DNA from: Margaritifera margaritifera
Taxonomy: Eukaryota; Mollusca; Bivalvia; Unionida; Margaritiferidae
NCBI GenBank assembly: GCA_029931535.1
Contig: JAQPZY010001569.1
Coordinates: 4,017,001 to 4,081,000 of the forward strand
Direction: 5' to 3'
Length of the DNA: 64,000 nt
This document shows, in pieces, positions 36,266 through 48,219 of the stretch (position 1 is its first letter; the number at the start of each line of letters is the position of its first letter). The position numbers were made by a program, and so were the translations under genes. The notes under the pieces were generated by a model that was given only the letters and a program-made list of their open reading frames with translations, was not told where the DNA came from and ran no database searches.

Positions 36266-37429
36266 TCCTACTGTATTATCATATAGTTATTATAAACTGA
36301 ACGCTACATTGCGATAAAAAAGGCTGCCCTTCAAAATGCTAAAAGCGCTCTGAAAGTGCCCTTTTTGTACTGAAGGTGTCCACTGGAGAGGATGATTGCC
36401 ATGCCTTTTACATATTCTGTGAGTAACACCAACAAGAGGGCATATAGCAGTTATGATGATTACACCGAAACCAATTAAAAGATAGAACTAAACAAATTAA
36501 AAGATAGAACTAAAACCTGAATTTCACTTCACAAAACTTTTTTAATAGGTATTTATTTCTTAAAGTGCTGCCACCAGTAGGCATTACTGACATTTTTATG
36601 GATTGAAATGTCGTCAAATATCGTTATTCACAGTGTACTGAGAATTTATTTATATATATTTATATATAGAAAACTTCACAAAATATTACTCTTATTAAAA
36701 GTTGAAAATTTCATGATATTTAATTAGATTTCCAGGCACTAGCCGTAGTTTTCGACAATAAAACAAGCAATATATCAGAGTTTAATTTGCTAGTTTTTAT
36801 CGCAATTTTCTTCATGTACAACAAATAGGGGCCAATTCTTTTGGTATTTTCTAGAAAAAATATGGGATCCACACCTTCCCTTATAAGCGAGTTCATGTGT
36901 TATCCCGGCGCAAGTTATTGAGGGGAGGTGCATCTACAGGCCAAAACTCGACCTGGTTGTCATGGCATGTAGCATGAATGTGGATGTAATGACAGTTCAT
37001 TGCAGTGCTTATCACCAGGTACATTTGGGTCAACTGGGATAATCAGTTGGAACACCTCCAACCTGTTCTACTGAAAATCCACCTCAGAAATACTTCAGTG
37101 GAGTGATGCAGAATAAAACCAGAGAAATCCTTGGAAAATGGTGGAGAGCTCATTCACACACTGAAGTAGGCTAGATACAATTGTGTCATAGCAAAAGCAT
37201 TACAGTACCTTAATGGAATAATTTGCACAAGTGAAGTAAAGGAAAGTTTTCTAATAAGTTTATGCTTGCAAAAAGAAACTTCAGAATGTTTTGGCCAGAA
37301 AGAGTTATCTCAATCGACAAGTCACCATAATGAATGCTATGAAGGATGTGTATGCAGTGGCAGCTTCAATATTTGTGAGTTTCCAATCTTCAGCAGAAAG
37401 GCTGGAGTGTGGTCTAATTGCTGGATAAT

Positions 37430-37505
37430 CAGGGCATGATGACTTCATCAAGGTAACAACAGTGATCACCATTGTGGGACTTGAACTTGTGACATTTTGA
37501 TCCAG
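37430..37505 (-). repeat. SINE relic, tRNA-like B box on minus strand
   Basis: The minus strand reads 'gtcacaagttcaagtcccac', a good B-box context, and 'aactctggatcaaaatgtca' in place of the anticodon arm. It is a short diverged remnant. Confidence 0.5.
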
Positions 37506-37996
37506 AGTTCAAAGTCAGATGATGTTAAGCTATACAGCCAATAAGTTTAAAGGTAAAACTCTTTCAGATCTTTACAAGTGGCTCATATGGTTGAACTGAT
37601 TGGTTAGTGTACACTGACTGCAAAAGCTTGGCTAAATGAGAACAGCATGGATCCTGATCAACCAGACCTTAATGCATTGGCATTTCAAGGTGTACTCTTT
37701 TCATTCCACTATTTCAAATGAGCAGAGTTGACCCATTATGGATTGGTAGAGCAAGGACTATGCTGCTCACAGTTTGTATTCATTTTATAATATGGTATGA
37801 ACAGACCAGAGAGATTTAACTGTGAAAAACCAAGAAGTTCACATTATTGCCATCAAACTTGTGCTCAGAATATAGGAATTTTGCACAAGAATTTCTTAGA
37901 TGCAAGTTTCTGTTTAAGAAAAATAGATGCATGTTGCTCAAGTCCATGATATATTGTCATGTTAACTTTCTTTTTCTTTTGTTGTTTCTCAAGCAG

Positions 37997-38488
37997 ATGG
38001 ATCTCAAAATAAAGGAAATCAGAAGGGAAATCAAGGAAGAAGAGGTCAGAGAGGAAATCGGGGGAGAAACCAGCAAAGGGGAAATCGGCAGCAGAGGGGA
38101 AATCGGCAGCAAAGAGGAAATCAGAGAATGGGAAATCAACAGAGAGGAAATCAACGAAGGGGAAATCAACAACAAAATAGGCAAAGAAATGATAGGAGTC
38201 AAAATGGAGATCGTAGGGGTCCAAGATTTCAATCTAGGAGAATGTCAGGCCCTTACAATAGGGATATCCAGATGCCACCACCTCTGATGGGCAATATTTC
38301 AACTTGGTCTAGATATGATAACAGCAGAGGTGATGGAGGATCAGGCTATAATAGGCAGGATGGCCGTGGAAGTGGAGGGATTCTAGGCCAGTCACCTAAG
38401 AGGTCACGAAGCCCTTTAGATGGAAGAGATCAGAAGAGATTCAGAGGAGAAAGTTCCTATGGCAGAATGGAAGATTCCAGACAAAGAG
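37997..38488 (+). CDS. RRM/RGN-repeat protein, coding exon 7 (RGN-repeat region)
   Basis: The acceptor is caagcag, ending 37996, and the donor is AGAG|gtaggc at 38489 (phase 1). It encodes about residues 344-507. The first third is an Arg-Gly-Asn repeat region with QQRGNR/QQRGNQ units, a variant of RGG/GAR domains with Asn in place of the second Gly. Next come RRGPRFQSRRMSGPYNRD, a Met/Pro segment (MPPPLMGN), Gly-rich sequence and PKRSRSPLDGRDQKRFRG, which looks like an SR motif plus a nuclear-localisation signal. Such tails bind RNA, drive condensation and are methylated in relatives. The frame is open throughout and agrees with both splice phases. Confidence 0.86.
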
Positions 38489-38674
38489 GTAGGCCTAATT
38501 ATTGATTTTATTATTATCTGTAAACAGAGGATAATTCTATACTTTTTAATACCCTTGTCACATTTTGCTAGGATACACATGAAAATTCCAAAATGCTAAA
38601 CCAGTGTATAGTGGTCACCTTGAGGAGTAGCTAGTATTGGCCATTATAAACATGTGGTCCTTTTTTTATTGGGT

Positions 38675-38844
38675 CAGAGGTCTTCAAACTACGGCCCGCA
38701 GCTTCGATTTGTCCGGCCCGCAAAGTGTTGCACTTTTTTACAACGATTTTGCATATATTTAAATTTTTCACAGTCGCTTCGGCCTGCAAACCCCCCTTCA
38801 AAAATCTAACATGGCCCTCGTCTTATAAAGTTTGGAGACCCCTG
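38675..38844. mobile_element. hAT MITE (170 bp) with 8-bp target duplication
   Basis: The left end CAGAGGTCTTCAAACT and the right end (reverse complement CAGGGGTCTCCAAACTT) form the inverted repeat. The flanks are TATTGGGT (38667-38674) and TATTAGGT (38845-38852), 7 of 8 identical. The interior is non-coding with 'cggcccgca' and 'cggcctgca' blocks. It has the same end type as 6632-6807. Confidence 0.9.
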
Positions 38845-39700
38845 TATTAGGTCATCAAACTTGAGAACCTGAGAGATAAAGAAGAAAAGAAAAGCAGTAT
38901 GCAACTTAGGGGAATCTCCATCCTGCAGTTTAAGATGAGATAGAGTTACAGACTGACCATTGGACAGACAAAAGGAGGGTCTCACGATATCCCGACACTA
39001 CAGCATGATGATAAATACCGTTGATGATACCCGCACTGTGCATGTAAAAACTTATTTGCGTAAATTTCATGAGGCTGAAGCTCATCATAATAAGTACACA
39101 CCAGCGATGTTCCCCATCCCATGTATATACATAATAGAATAGTGCACATTCTTTGTCTACTTAAGGTGGGTCAACATCATTGATGTGTATCACAATACAG
39201 ACTCAAACTGTTGATACAGGATGATAGTGGAATAAAACAAACTAAACAATGTAAACTATACAAAAATAACACAATACTTTCCCTGGCACCAGAACTAATA
39301 CAATTTACTGAAGCATTGCTTGGTAAGCAAGGTGCAAAAACCCTTCAAAATTAACAAAAGGAACACAGGAAACACTCAAATAAAGCAAGGACTGAAGACT
39401 CGGTGGACAGAAAAAGGTATGTGATTTGCCTAGAAGACATTTAAAGTCGATAACGGGTGACTTTCAATGAGCAATCAGACGTGTGTACTACACATGTCGT
39501 CCAAGTCCAAAGATGAAGATCTTCTGTATGTTGGCTATGGCTAAAGAGTCGAACTCCAATCATGTTCTTTTCAATTCTGGCTCTCAAATACTAACTGGAG
39601 TAGGGAATAATTAGCTTGGACTGGGGACCATGAGTCCTGGGAAAGGGAAAGCAATGCAATAGTAGCAGGTATATATTACATAATTAAAATTTGATTTACT

Positions 39701-39705
39701 CCCCC

Positions 39706-39736
<31 letters not shown>

Positions 39737-39745
39737 AAAAAAAAA
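39701..39745. repeat. C26 A19 homopolymer pair
   Basis: 26 cytosines directly followed by 19 adenines. The length as given may carry sequencing error. Confidence 0.95.
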
Positions 39746-40559
39746 TTACATTTTTCTTGTCTTTCTGTGGCATTGAAGGAAGTAAACAACAAGGCCACAT
39801 ACAATCTGTATCCTTTTACCAATTATATCTACCTAATTAATTAAATTGAAAGAATTTTAGTCTATTACAAGATGGCAATTATTAATCCTTGAAAGTATGT
39901 ATGAAATAATACCCTGTGTATATTTTGATTTGGTCTGGTAAATGTTTTTTTTCTCCACCCAAGTATTATTTGCATTTGTATGCTTACCCCATACTATTGA
40001 TTGATTATTAGGCTACCTTGCCTTAAAAGTACATACCATGTTCTGCATAAATAAATAAACAAGTGCCTACCTTTGACCTAAATATATCTAGTATAGGAGT
40101 TCAATCAAGAAAGTAAAATTTACATCCTTTCACTGTCTATTAAACATACAAGATATCCAAGGATGGACAAATTCAAAACATATTATTATTTTTGTATCAA
40201 AAACAACTGTTATGGTACAACTTGACTGGCCATACCGAGCTCTTTTGTCTACTTCAAGATCTCTCCACTTAGGAAGTCCTTTCATTGTACCAGTATGGTC
40301 ATGTCCAATAAAACGCGTGTTCTGTAGTTGAGATGAATTTAACCCACAAAGTTAAGTGGTAGCAAGATGAGGCATGTATGGTGATGGGTTCCAAGAAAAT
40401 CCTGGTGTTAAAAATAAATTTTACCAGTCCTCCCACAAGGCTGATGGATCAGCACAAGTGCACACCTAAAAATGGATGTCTTTTCTACGAGTTTTGATGT
40501 GGCAGGGAGGATGCAAGGGAGAATGCAGTCGTGGTGCACTTATTAAGGCATGTGTAGGC

Positions 40560-41985
40560 ATTACATCAGTGTGGGTATTTGTTTGGTTTGTCGTGGCTAC
40601 TCAGAAACTACTAGGCCAATGTCGATCATTTTTGCTAGGAATGTTCCTCTGGACATGCTCTACCAAAATCATGTTTGGGGTAGCTTCCCTGGTAATGATG
40701 TGGTTTCAGTAGCAACCAAAATAGAACATCTATTTTTGACTTCTCATCCCAAGTGTCTCTGCCAGTTGCAATCAGACTTGGTAGAAATGTTTGTCAGGAG
40801 ATGCTTAAGTTATATCCCTGAATGCTTCCCAGCAGTGTAGCTTCCCCAGCAACCAGTGGAAAATGTATTTTTGACTACTTTTCTGAAAAGGATGAGTCAA
40901 TTTCAGTCAGACTGTTTGTTAGGACATGCTGTATCAAAATTGTTGTGCCTCCTCTAGTAATATTGTGGCTTCTGTAGAAACCAGGTGGAAAAGTTATTTT
41001 CTATGATGTCTTGAGAACATCTAAACTAGTTTCAATCAAACTTGGTAGGTGTGTTTCTTATAACATGATTTATCATAATTGTTTCCTTAGCATAAGTGTG
41101 GCTTCCATAGAAACAATATGGAAAGCCTACTTTTAACTTCTCCAGAACAGTTGAACCAGTTTTAAACAATCAAACTTGCTAGAAATGTTTCTTACAGCAT
41201 GTCCTATCAAAATTATGTTTGTGGTTGCTTCTCTAGCAAAAATGTGACTTCCTTAGAAACTGTATAGAAAACATTTTAAATTTGGTCGGAAAACGTTTGT
41301 TGGATCCTGTTCTATCAAAAGTGTGTATCAGGTGGCTTTATTAGCAATGGAGTAACTTCCATAGCAACCATATGGAAAACCTTTTTCCAACTTCTCCTGG
41401 AAAGCTAAGCAAATTTGAATCAAACTTGGTCGAAATGTTTGTTAGGACATGCTTGATTAAAATGTCCAGGGTAGTTCCCTTAGTAATAGTGCAGCTTCCT
41501 TAGCAGTCGGGTAGAAAACCTATTTTCAACTACTCCAGAACAGCCAAGCCAATTTCAATCAAACTTTATAAGACTATTTGTTAGGACATGCTGTGTCTAA
41601 ATTTTGTTCGGGATGGCTTCCATAGCAACTGTATGGAAAGCCTATTTTCAGCTTCTTCTCTGGGGAGCTGCGTAACTCAATAGAGCGTCAGACTCATAAT
41701 CCAAGGGTCACCGGTGTTCTACCAACCCAGGCCTCAGGTCGGCTGCCTTGTCGTGTTCTTGGGAAAGGCTCTTGGCTCCAATTTCTTTGGTATGATAAAA
41801 CTAATAATGTGTTAAAAGTGCTATTAAAACCAGCAATAACAGAATCTTCTCCAGAATGGCTGAGTCAATTTTTATCAGACTTTGTAAGAATGTTTCTTAG
41901 AACATGCTGTCAAAATTGTTTTGGGATGGCTTCTCTAGCAACAGTGTTCAATCTTTAGCAACCAGGTTTAAAACCTATTCAGGGC
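40560..41985 (+). repeat. Repeat-island family 3
   Basis: About nine diverged units are built from 'cttctccagaacagctgagc', 'caatttcaatcaaacttggt', 'aatgtttgttaggacatgct' and 'agcaaccatatggaaaacct'. The 'ggacatgct' block or its variants recurs at about 40651, 40797, 40922, 41062, 41196, 41302, 41445, 41584 and (after a SINE) 41900, mostly 125-146 bp apart. The sequence is unrelated to families 1 and 2. No long reading frame is conserved. Confidence 0.88.
41661..41844 (+). repeat. tRNA-derived SINE inserted in repeat island 3
   Basis: Head 'ggggagctgcgtaactcaat' resembles a tRNA A-box region and 'gactcataatccaagggtca' the anticodon arm. The core 'ggctgccttgtcgtgttctt' and 'gggaaaggc' match the other SINEs here, and it ends in 'gtgttaaaagtgctattaaa'. 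TCTTCTC flanks both sides (41654-41660, 41845-41851), consistent with a short target duplication. Confidence 0.82.
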
Positions 41986-43286
41986 TTGAAAATTAAAGTG
42001 GTCCAAGGAATGGGACTGATCAATATATCCTGCAGACTCTCATAAATTACTATCACTATCCCATCTGACCTTTAAATCTTTATTTATTGTTCGTATAAAT
42101 TTAAAAGAAAGTGCTGTTTAATCCTTACAGTGTCTGAAATGAATCATAGAAGTGTTCTGAGGCAAGTGAAGTTGATCGTTTAGTAAAGAGAGACGTGTTA
42201 TATTTTTATCGGAAATCTGCAAATTTAGCAATCAGTACATTGAGCAACAGTCTAAGTTTCAGGTTTGTCAATCAAATATTTTTGTTTCCTCAACCACAGC
42301 TAAATTTACTGAATGTTCTAGATAAGTTTATTTTAGTATTGATTTACTGGTGGTACAAAATCAAGCACAGATAATTTGTCTGCAACAACTAGTGCAGTAC
42401 CTATTGCACTGCCAAATGGCACACATTCCAGATCCGAAAAAGACACCAACTACAACAAAAATACGAGGACTGTCTGTTGGTTATTTCCTGTGAAGATAGG
42501 TGAGAATGGTTCTAATCCCCTTTCTTATCTGATCACTGGATATTGTAAATGTATATAAATCAGTCAACTATAAGGAAAATAACTAAAATAATTGGCCCAT
42601 ATCCCCAAATCCTCAGCTAAACAGTTATCATTTTGGCAGCAGAAGTATCAGGCTTTGGTACTCGGCCCCCAAATCAGCTGCAGTAGTGACCGCATTAGCA
42701 AGGCAGAGCAGGGAGCCACTACAGTAGCACCAGTAGTTAAAGAGTTAGGGGCTCCATTGATATTTCAGCTTCCACCGTCTCCTGGTGGATTGTCACTACC
42801 GTAAAAAGAGCTTATCAATCCCTTACAGATAGAGACCTTTCTTGTATGAAACGAAAAGCCCATGAGGTTCGAGCCAAATATTTCACTAGTGAAATGGAAA
42901 CATTTTGTATCGCCACACATGACAGTACAATGTTTCCACTTAACTGGTAAAATATTTCCTTACATCTACTCAAAAACTTGGATATCTTCTATGTATTTAA
43001 CTCGTAATTATCCAAATTGCAGCTTATTATAAAGTCCTTCAACTGTCAAAATCAACTCCCCTGATTACCTATTTTTTAACTGTATGTTTAAAAAAAAAAT
43101 TGTAAAAATTTGATCAATTTCATCCAGGAAGAAAGTTATAAAAGAAGAGAAAATAAGTAATACAACGACATGTACTTTTTGTAGATAAACCATCAGCCCT
43201 TCAGAAATATTCGCTCTAAAATTGAAAGTTTACAATAATACATTTTTTATATTAAAATTGGCGTTTCTTTGAAGTCACTTAACATA

Positions 43287-43376
43287 TATACTGGCATGTA
43301 AGTAGAGTACAACTTGAAACAACATAGACCCTGATCTGCCAGCAAAATTTGCAGTTGGATCTGACTTACATACAGT
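43287..43376. mobile_element. Diverged foldback MITE
   Basis: Inverted arms 'catatatactggcatgtaag' and 'cttacatacagta' enclose 'gaccctgatctgcc'. This is the same plan as the foldback element at 6826-6962. Confidence 0.6.
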
Positions 43377-44189
43377 ATTCTCCATAATGTAACTTTAAGA
43401 GTTCATGTTTTGCTGAAATGGATCATTTCAGACACCTGTGTGTGCAATATTATATCCATGACATATTTTTATTGACTTCTGGAGGATGAGAAGACATTTT
43501 TGAAAACATGTAAAATGAACTCAAAATTCACCATTTTTGAAAGTAAATACTCGACTAACAATATAGTCTTGAAATCCAACTTAATGTCACATCTTCAGAA
43601 TGAAGAATAACTCTGAGCCACTATTACGGCTGATAGCCACTAGAGGGAAATATCCATTGTGAACATCACACTTTTTTTTATTGCAGTTTCTGCTTTAAAT
43701 ATGGCGCTATAAATGAAAGTTCATTTATTCTGCAGAATTCCCATAGGATTCCTCAGTGGAAAATTCCACTAGTAATGGCGATGAATATATCTATAAATTT
43801 CTATACTGGTGGCCTACACATTAGCTTTGTGTATTTGAGAAACTTGCACTTGCACTAAGGAATTGACAATATGCTGAAGACTACACTGTATTATCAAAGC
43901 GTACAGTTTGACAGATGAAATGACTTTGTAGGCCAGACTGGACAACAATTAATCATAAATTTAAAATTTTAGTTTCTTGCCCTCAGAAACACTGAATGGC
44001 TGTTAATTTGGTTCCTCATTTCCTGCAATAATCTATCTTTTAAAGAAAACTGGACTTGTTCATTAGTTGTTGTGATTCCATCATTGCAGGAAAACTTGTT
44101 TTGTTCAGTTTAGGTAGTATACAGTTTTCTTTGAGATGTTTGTTGTGAATCTGTATCTACATTAAATTTGTTTTCTTCATCTCTTTTAG

Positions 44190-44224
44190 GTGATACGAAG
44201 CTGGGATACACCAGTGTTGGATGG
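44190..44224 (+). CDS. RRM/RGN-repeat protein, coding exon 8 (35-nt microexon)
   Basis: The acceptor is tcttttag, ending 44189, and the donor is TGG|gtatgt at 44225 (phase 0). It encodes GDTKLGYTSVGW (about residues 508-519). Skipping it would put the next exon in a frame that stops within that exon's junction (CAG|TAA), which supports its inclusion. It is short, so confidence is moderate. Confidence 0.65.
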
Positions 44225-46513
44225 GTATGTATAGACTAGTCCAAGATGAAAGTTAATCAGCTTTGCAGCTGCCTCTTTTTCCAATGAATTACCGCAGTGC
44301 ATGTATTTAGTGATAGGATATTGTATGTCTCAATAGCTGATTAGAATGTGTAAAGTATAGTAGCATTGATACAGATATTGTAAGAGATAACCATTGTTGT
44401 CGAGCCTGCTTTGATGAAAGCTCAATATAGTGATCACTTAGTATCAATGTTATGTGCATCCATTCCTCCCTCCCCTCCATTAGTGCTGTAACCAAACAAT
44501 GATATATTGCTACATCACCATATCGCAATTCATATTGATATTTAACACCATGTTGATTAGTGAGATTGGTTATGGAACTATTTTTGTTGACTCAAAATAT
44601 TGCTTTGTATTATAAAATAAGACCAGTTGGACATGTGGTTTAGTAATGACCGACGGTTATTCAGTGTTGAGTAACCCTGAACCAGATCTTGAACTCAATA
44701 AGGAGACAAAAGCACTGTTTGAACCCACTTTGGCTTTAAACTTAGCAGGCAAGATAATTTTCTGGATAGGTACGTGCTCTCGATTAATGCCCAAGCTAAT
44801 CAAAATCATCAAGACATTTTGTCGGCCAATGAAATCGATTGTCTTGTGCTTCTTTGGAAATGAGTGCACTCTGTTCAGTCAGCTTGGGATGTGCTTCATT
44901 CAGTCTGAATCGACTGTAATGAAAGGTGAATTTTATTCAGCTTGCTTACTGGAAACAAATTTACTTAATATTTCAAGGACAAAAGATATCATCTACTGTG
45001 AATTCATTTATTTTCATGGCTATCATTTTTGTGGTTTTGTGGAAAATGACATTTTTGTCAGTATTTCAGTTTGTGGCTTGGGGAAGCAGGACTAGAAATT
45101 AGTGCTGATACACTAGCCCCAGGCTGGTATATTTCCTGTCGGACTAGTAGTTTTCATAATTTCAATAGTCCTATCACTATTAAATCTCGATACTTGTCTG
45201 ACATTGTTTTGTGGGAAGACTAGTCAGTAGTCAAAAGGACTTGTAAATGTATCAATCTGCTAGTCCTTCTGGCTACAAAGAAACTATGTTAAATTTTAGG
45301 CCTGGGAAGAGTCATATTTATTGTACAAAAGATTTATTGTTCCTTGGGTTTTTGAATTCATGGTTTGTAGCAAACAGAATCCTTGAAAATTAATACCCCA
45401 TGACAAAATTTTAATTTACAGTAATTTGTACGATTCTCAGGATTCAATATTTAGCGCATTGTTTTGTGCCATTGGCACAATAAAAAAGTCACTAGCCCCA
45501 TAAATGCTGCTTTACCAGGGTGGCAAATAAAAATGAAGTGACTTTCTCTCAGTACTTGAATGCACCACCACGTAACTCTTTTCTGAGCAGTAAATTTACT
45601 GATAGTTAAAGCATCTACAAATAAGACACTTTTGAAATTCTGTGCGATTTTAGCGTGGCAATATGAGACAAGCAAGTTGCCTAGTTATGACAGTCAAGAT
45701 GGTCTTGTTTCGAGATAATGCATTGCTTCTTGCACTCACTTTTACATGCAAAGTGGCACTATTGTATATTGCAAGATCATTAATTTGAAATGAAGAGACA
45801 GCAAACATGCATTGCTGATTTTTTGGGCCTGAAAGTAGCAAGATCATCTAGTAATTAGCATGGAGCATGTAGATCAGTCAAAATCTTATGAGAAAAAACA
45901 CAGTCTCCTCCAACCCACCCACCCCAAGAAAAATACTTGGCTGTTTTCAGAACAAATCATTGTGATGACTTTGGAATACTTAAACTAGTGCTATGTGTGT
46001 CAGATTTATCTATATTTGCTTATATGAAACTGAGCAGTTGGAACAATTAATGTAAATTGTAATTCATTGCTCTGTCATCAATAATAAGTTCTTCATTTTG
46101 GATTTTTAAGCAATTTTGATTTACTTTTACTCTATGCAAAATTTATACTGTATTCTGCTAATAAAGGAATAATTACTATTTTATGCATAATTTGGGGGCT
46201 TGGGGTATGTTTATTATCTAATCTTCATGTAACCACTAGCTCTGTCATGAAGAAAAAGTAGTAGCTCGGTCATGAAGAAAAAGTAGCAGCCCATGTCAAA
46301 TTCTTTGTGGCCCCTTTTCAAAATCTTGTTGGCTATTGGCTTCATCAGGCAGAATCTTAGATTGAGCCCTGAGTTGCTAAGTTTTGTATGGATAAAGATC
46401 AGATTTTGTATGAATTGTCTCAAGTTCTATCATCTGAAAATAGAGAAAAATGACATAGTACAAATATTATTTAATGTCATGTCTTTTAATGTTTAAATCT
46501 TTCTTATTCATAG
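44225..46513 (+). other. Intron 9 of the RRM gene
   Basis: AT-rich. It holds a 149-codon open frame (44646-45095) with no recognisable domain, probably chance, and no transposon protein. Confidence 0.7.
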
Positions 46514-46545
46514 GGTGGTCCTGTAAATACCGGCAGAAGCAGCAG
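46514..46545 (+). CDS. RRM/RGN-repeat protein, coding exon 9 (32-nt microexon)
   Basis: The acceptor is attcatag, ending 46513, and the donor is CAG|gtaatg at 46546 (phase 2). It encodes GGPVNTGRSS (about residues 520-529), a Gly/Ser linker like the flanking low-complexity sequence. Confidence 0.65.
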
Positions 46546-46868
46546 GTAATGTAAATATATCTCAGAGAATTTTACCTCTTACTTTTTAGATTTTACAGTA
46601 AAAGTGTAAACCACATTATTCTTGCATTATATTCTACAGTATGTGTAAATCTTCCTTTTCTGAAACTCTAATTATGATAATTGCTCTTTAATAATTGAAA
46701 ATTTTAAGTCTAATTGAACATTAAGTTTGCTTTTAATTAGTTTATTGTTACTGGGGCAACATGAAATTTGCCTTGAATTCAACTAAAAATGTAATGTGTG
46801 TCTGAAAGAAATTGTGTACTTTCAAATGTTGTATAACTTGAATGTTGATCTTTCTCATATTTTACCAG

Positions 46869-46940
46869 TAACCCTGAGGGTGAGACAGAAGCAACGCTTG
46901 TGTACCTGAAGCAGCAGCTGGCAGTAATGGAGAAGAAATT
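46869..46940 (+). CDS. RRM/RGN-repeat protein, coding exon 10 (helical segment)
   Basis: The acceptor is tttaccag, ending 46868, and the donor is TT|gtgagt at 46941 (phase 2). It encodes about residues 530-553. Together with the last two bases of exon 9 it reads SNPEGETEATLVYLKQQLAV and then MEKKL, with heptad-like spacing that suggests a short amphipathic helix or coiled coil. It follows intron 10 of only 323 bp, the shortest in the gene. Confidence 0.75.
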
Positions 46941-47267
46941 GTGAGTTTTCTTTTTCTTTTTTTTTTTTGTTCAAATTTTTTTATTTATTATTATTTATAT
47001 GGCGGCTAGATGTCAAATCTTGATGGTTCTTTCTTGTATTCTTTAAATTAACAGTCTTAATTGAGTATTATCTTTCAGAAATGGTTTTGCATGTCTGTTT
47101 TTCGGGCACAAAACTTTTAATTTTTGTATTGTTATTTTCTCATTCATTTCTTGCCGTTGACATCATAAATTCTTGTATTTTAACAAAATAATTATAAAAT
47201 TTAATGCTGATATATGTAGTTATTGCTCTTTATATTTGTGATGTCTGTAAATGGTAATGCTTCATCT

Positions 47268-47720
47268 TTTTTTTTAAATTCTTTTATTTCATCATTACAG
47301 ATATATTCTGCTGTTTCTCCATCAAATACATTCCCCAAACACATTAATGTTAGGGAAATAAACTACATCTTGAATCCAGCAATTCCTCTATATACCATAG
47401 AGACAAAGGGAAGAATCTCTTACCTATTACCTCCGCTTACCAACGCTTGGTGGCCACCGATCAACGAAATGTTTACTAATTTAAGTTTTTAAGTGGTATC
47501 TTTTTTGTTCTTTTTATTTTATCATTACACATACATTCTGTTATTTCTCCATCTAGGATATTCCATGATGACATTTATGTTAGGGAAATAAACCCCTACC
47601 TCTCAAATCCAGCAATTCATCTATTTACCATATAGACAAAGGGAAGAAGCTCTTACCCATTACCACTGCTAGGTGGCTACACATCAACCAGATGTTTTCC
47701 AGTTTAAGCTTTCACTCAAC
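47268..47720. repeat. Duplicated left terminal region of the DIRS element
   Basis: Two tandem ~220-bp copies (47268-47497 and 47505-47720) share 'acattctgttatttctccat', 'atgttagggaaataaac', 'agacaaagggaagaa' and 'ctcttaccyattacc'. The inner part of each is the inverted counterpart of 55738-55902. The DIRS left terminus is therefore present twice. Confidence 0.85.
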
Positions 47721-48051
47721 ACGATGTTGATCATACTACTTGGTCTCTTGAAATCCCATGATATCATTATTTTGACCCATCCATCTAGAAAATTGGTATA
47801 GTATTGTGTACTAATGTATTTGCTACATGTTGCAATCATAATAATTTTTATGTTTTTTAGTAAGTCTGTGCATTTTTTCTCAGTTGTGGACATGGTTCTT
47901 TGTTGTTCTGGACTTGTGCGCACGGTATCATTGGTAATTGTTTTCTGTCTATTCGCGGTTTAAATAATGGGTGTTGTTATATGTGAACTCATTCCAGTTG
48001 TTATTTTCCAACATTTTTACTGTTTTTGTCATTTCACATTTCAGTTGAACA

Positions 48052-48219
48052 ATGATGGTGAAATGTAGAAGGTGCAAAAAAATTAAAGCCAACAGGGACA
48101 TATGTGTCTCTTGCACAAAGTGTTCCTTGACATCTACCTACAGAGTATGTGCAATGTGGTCAGAAGTGAAGTGGTTCACAGTTTTTGCAAAAATCCTTGA
48201 AAAACAGAGAGATCAATGA
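48052..48219 (+). pseudogene. DIRS gag N-terminal fragment
   Basis: A 55-residue frame begins MMVKCRRCKKIKANRDICVS and contains paired cysteines and CAMWSEVKWFTVF. This fits the cysteine-rich start of DIRS gag-like proteins (C..C...C..C then WS...W). It ends at a premature TGA. Downstream sequence to about 49076 is degraded. Confidence 0.6.

Larger units (their letters stand above)
33752..37996 (+). other. Intron 7 of the RRM gene
   Basis: Contains a tandem duplication (35298-35525), a poly-T/repeat block (36010-36265) and a minus-strand SINE relic (37430-37505). Other parts show nothing recognisable. Confidence 0.8.
38489..44189 (+). other. Intron 8 of the RRM gene
   Basis: Contains a hAT MITE, a C26A19 homopolymer, repeat-island family 3 with a SINE in it, and a diverged foldback MITE. 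The stretches 38850-39700, 39750-40550 and 42000-43280 show nothing that can be named. Confidence 0.8.

Noticed and set aside
42376..42804. Two adjacent frames that could be extra exons of the RRM gene
   Set aside because: No acceptor/donor pair gives a phase-compatible exon between 38488 and 44190, and the sequence does not resemble the rest of the protein.
44646..45095. 149-codon open frame on the + strand in intron 9
   Set aside because: No recognisable domain, odd composition and no supporting splice sites. It is probably a chance frame.
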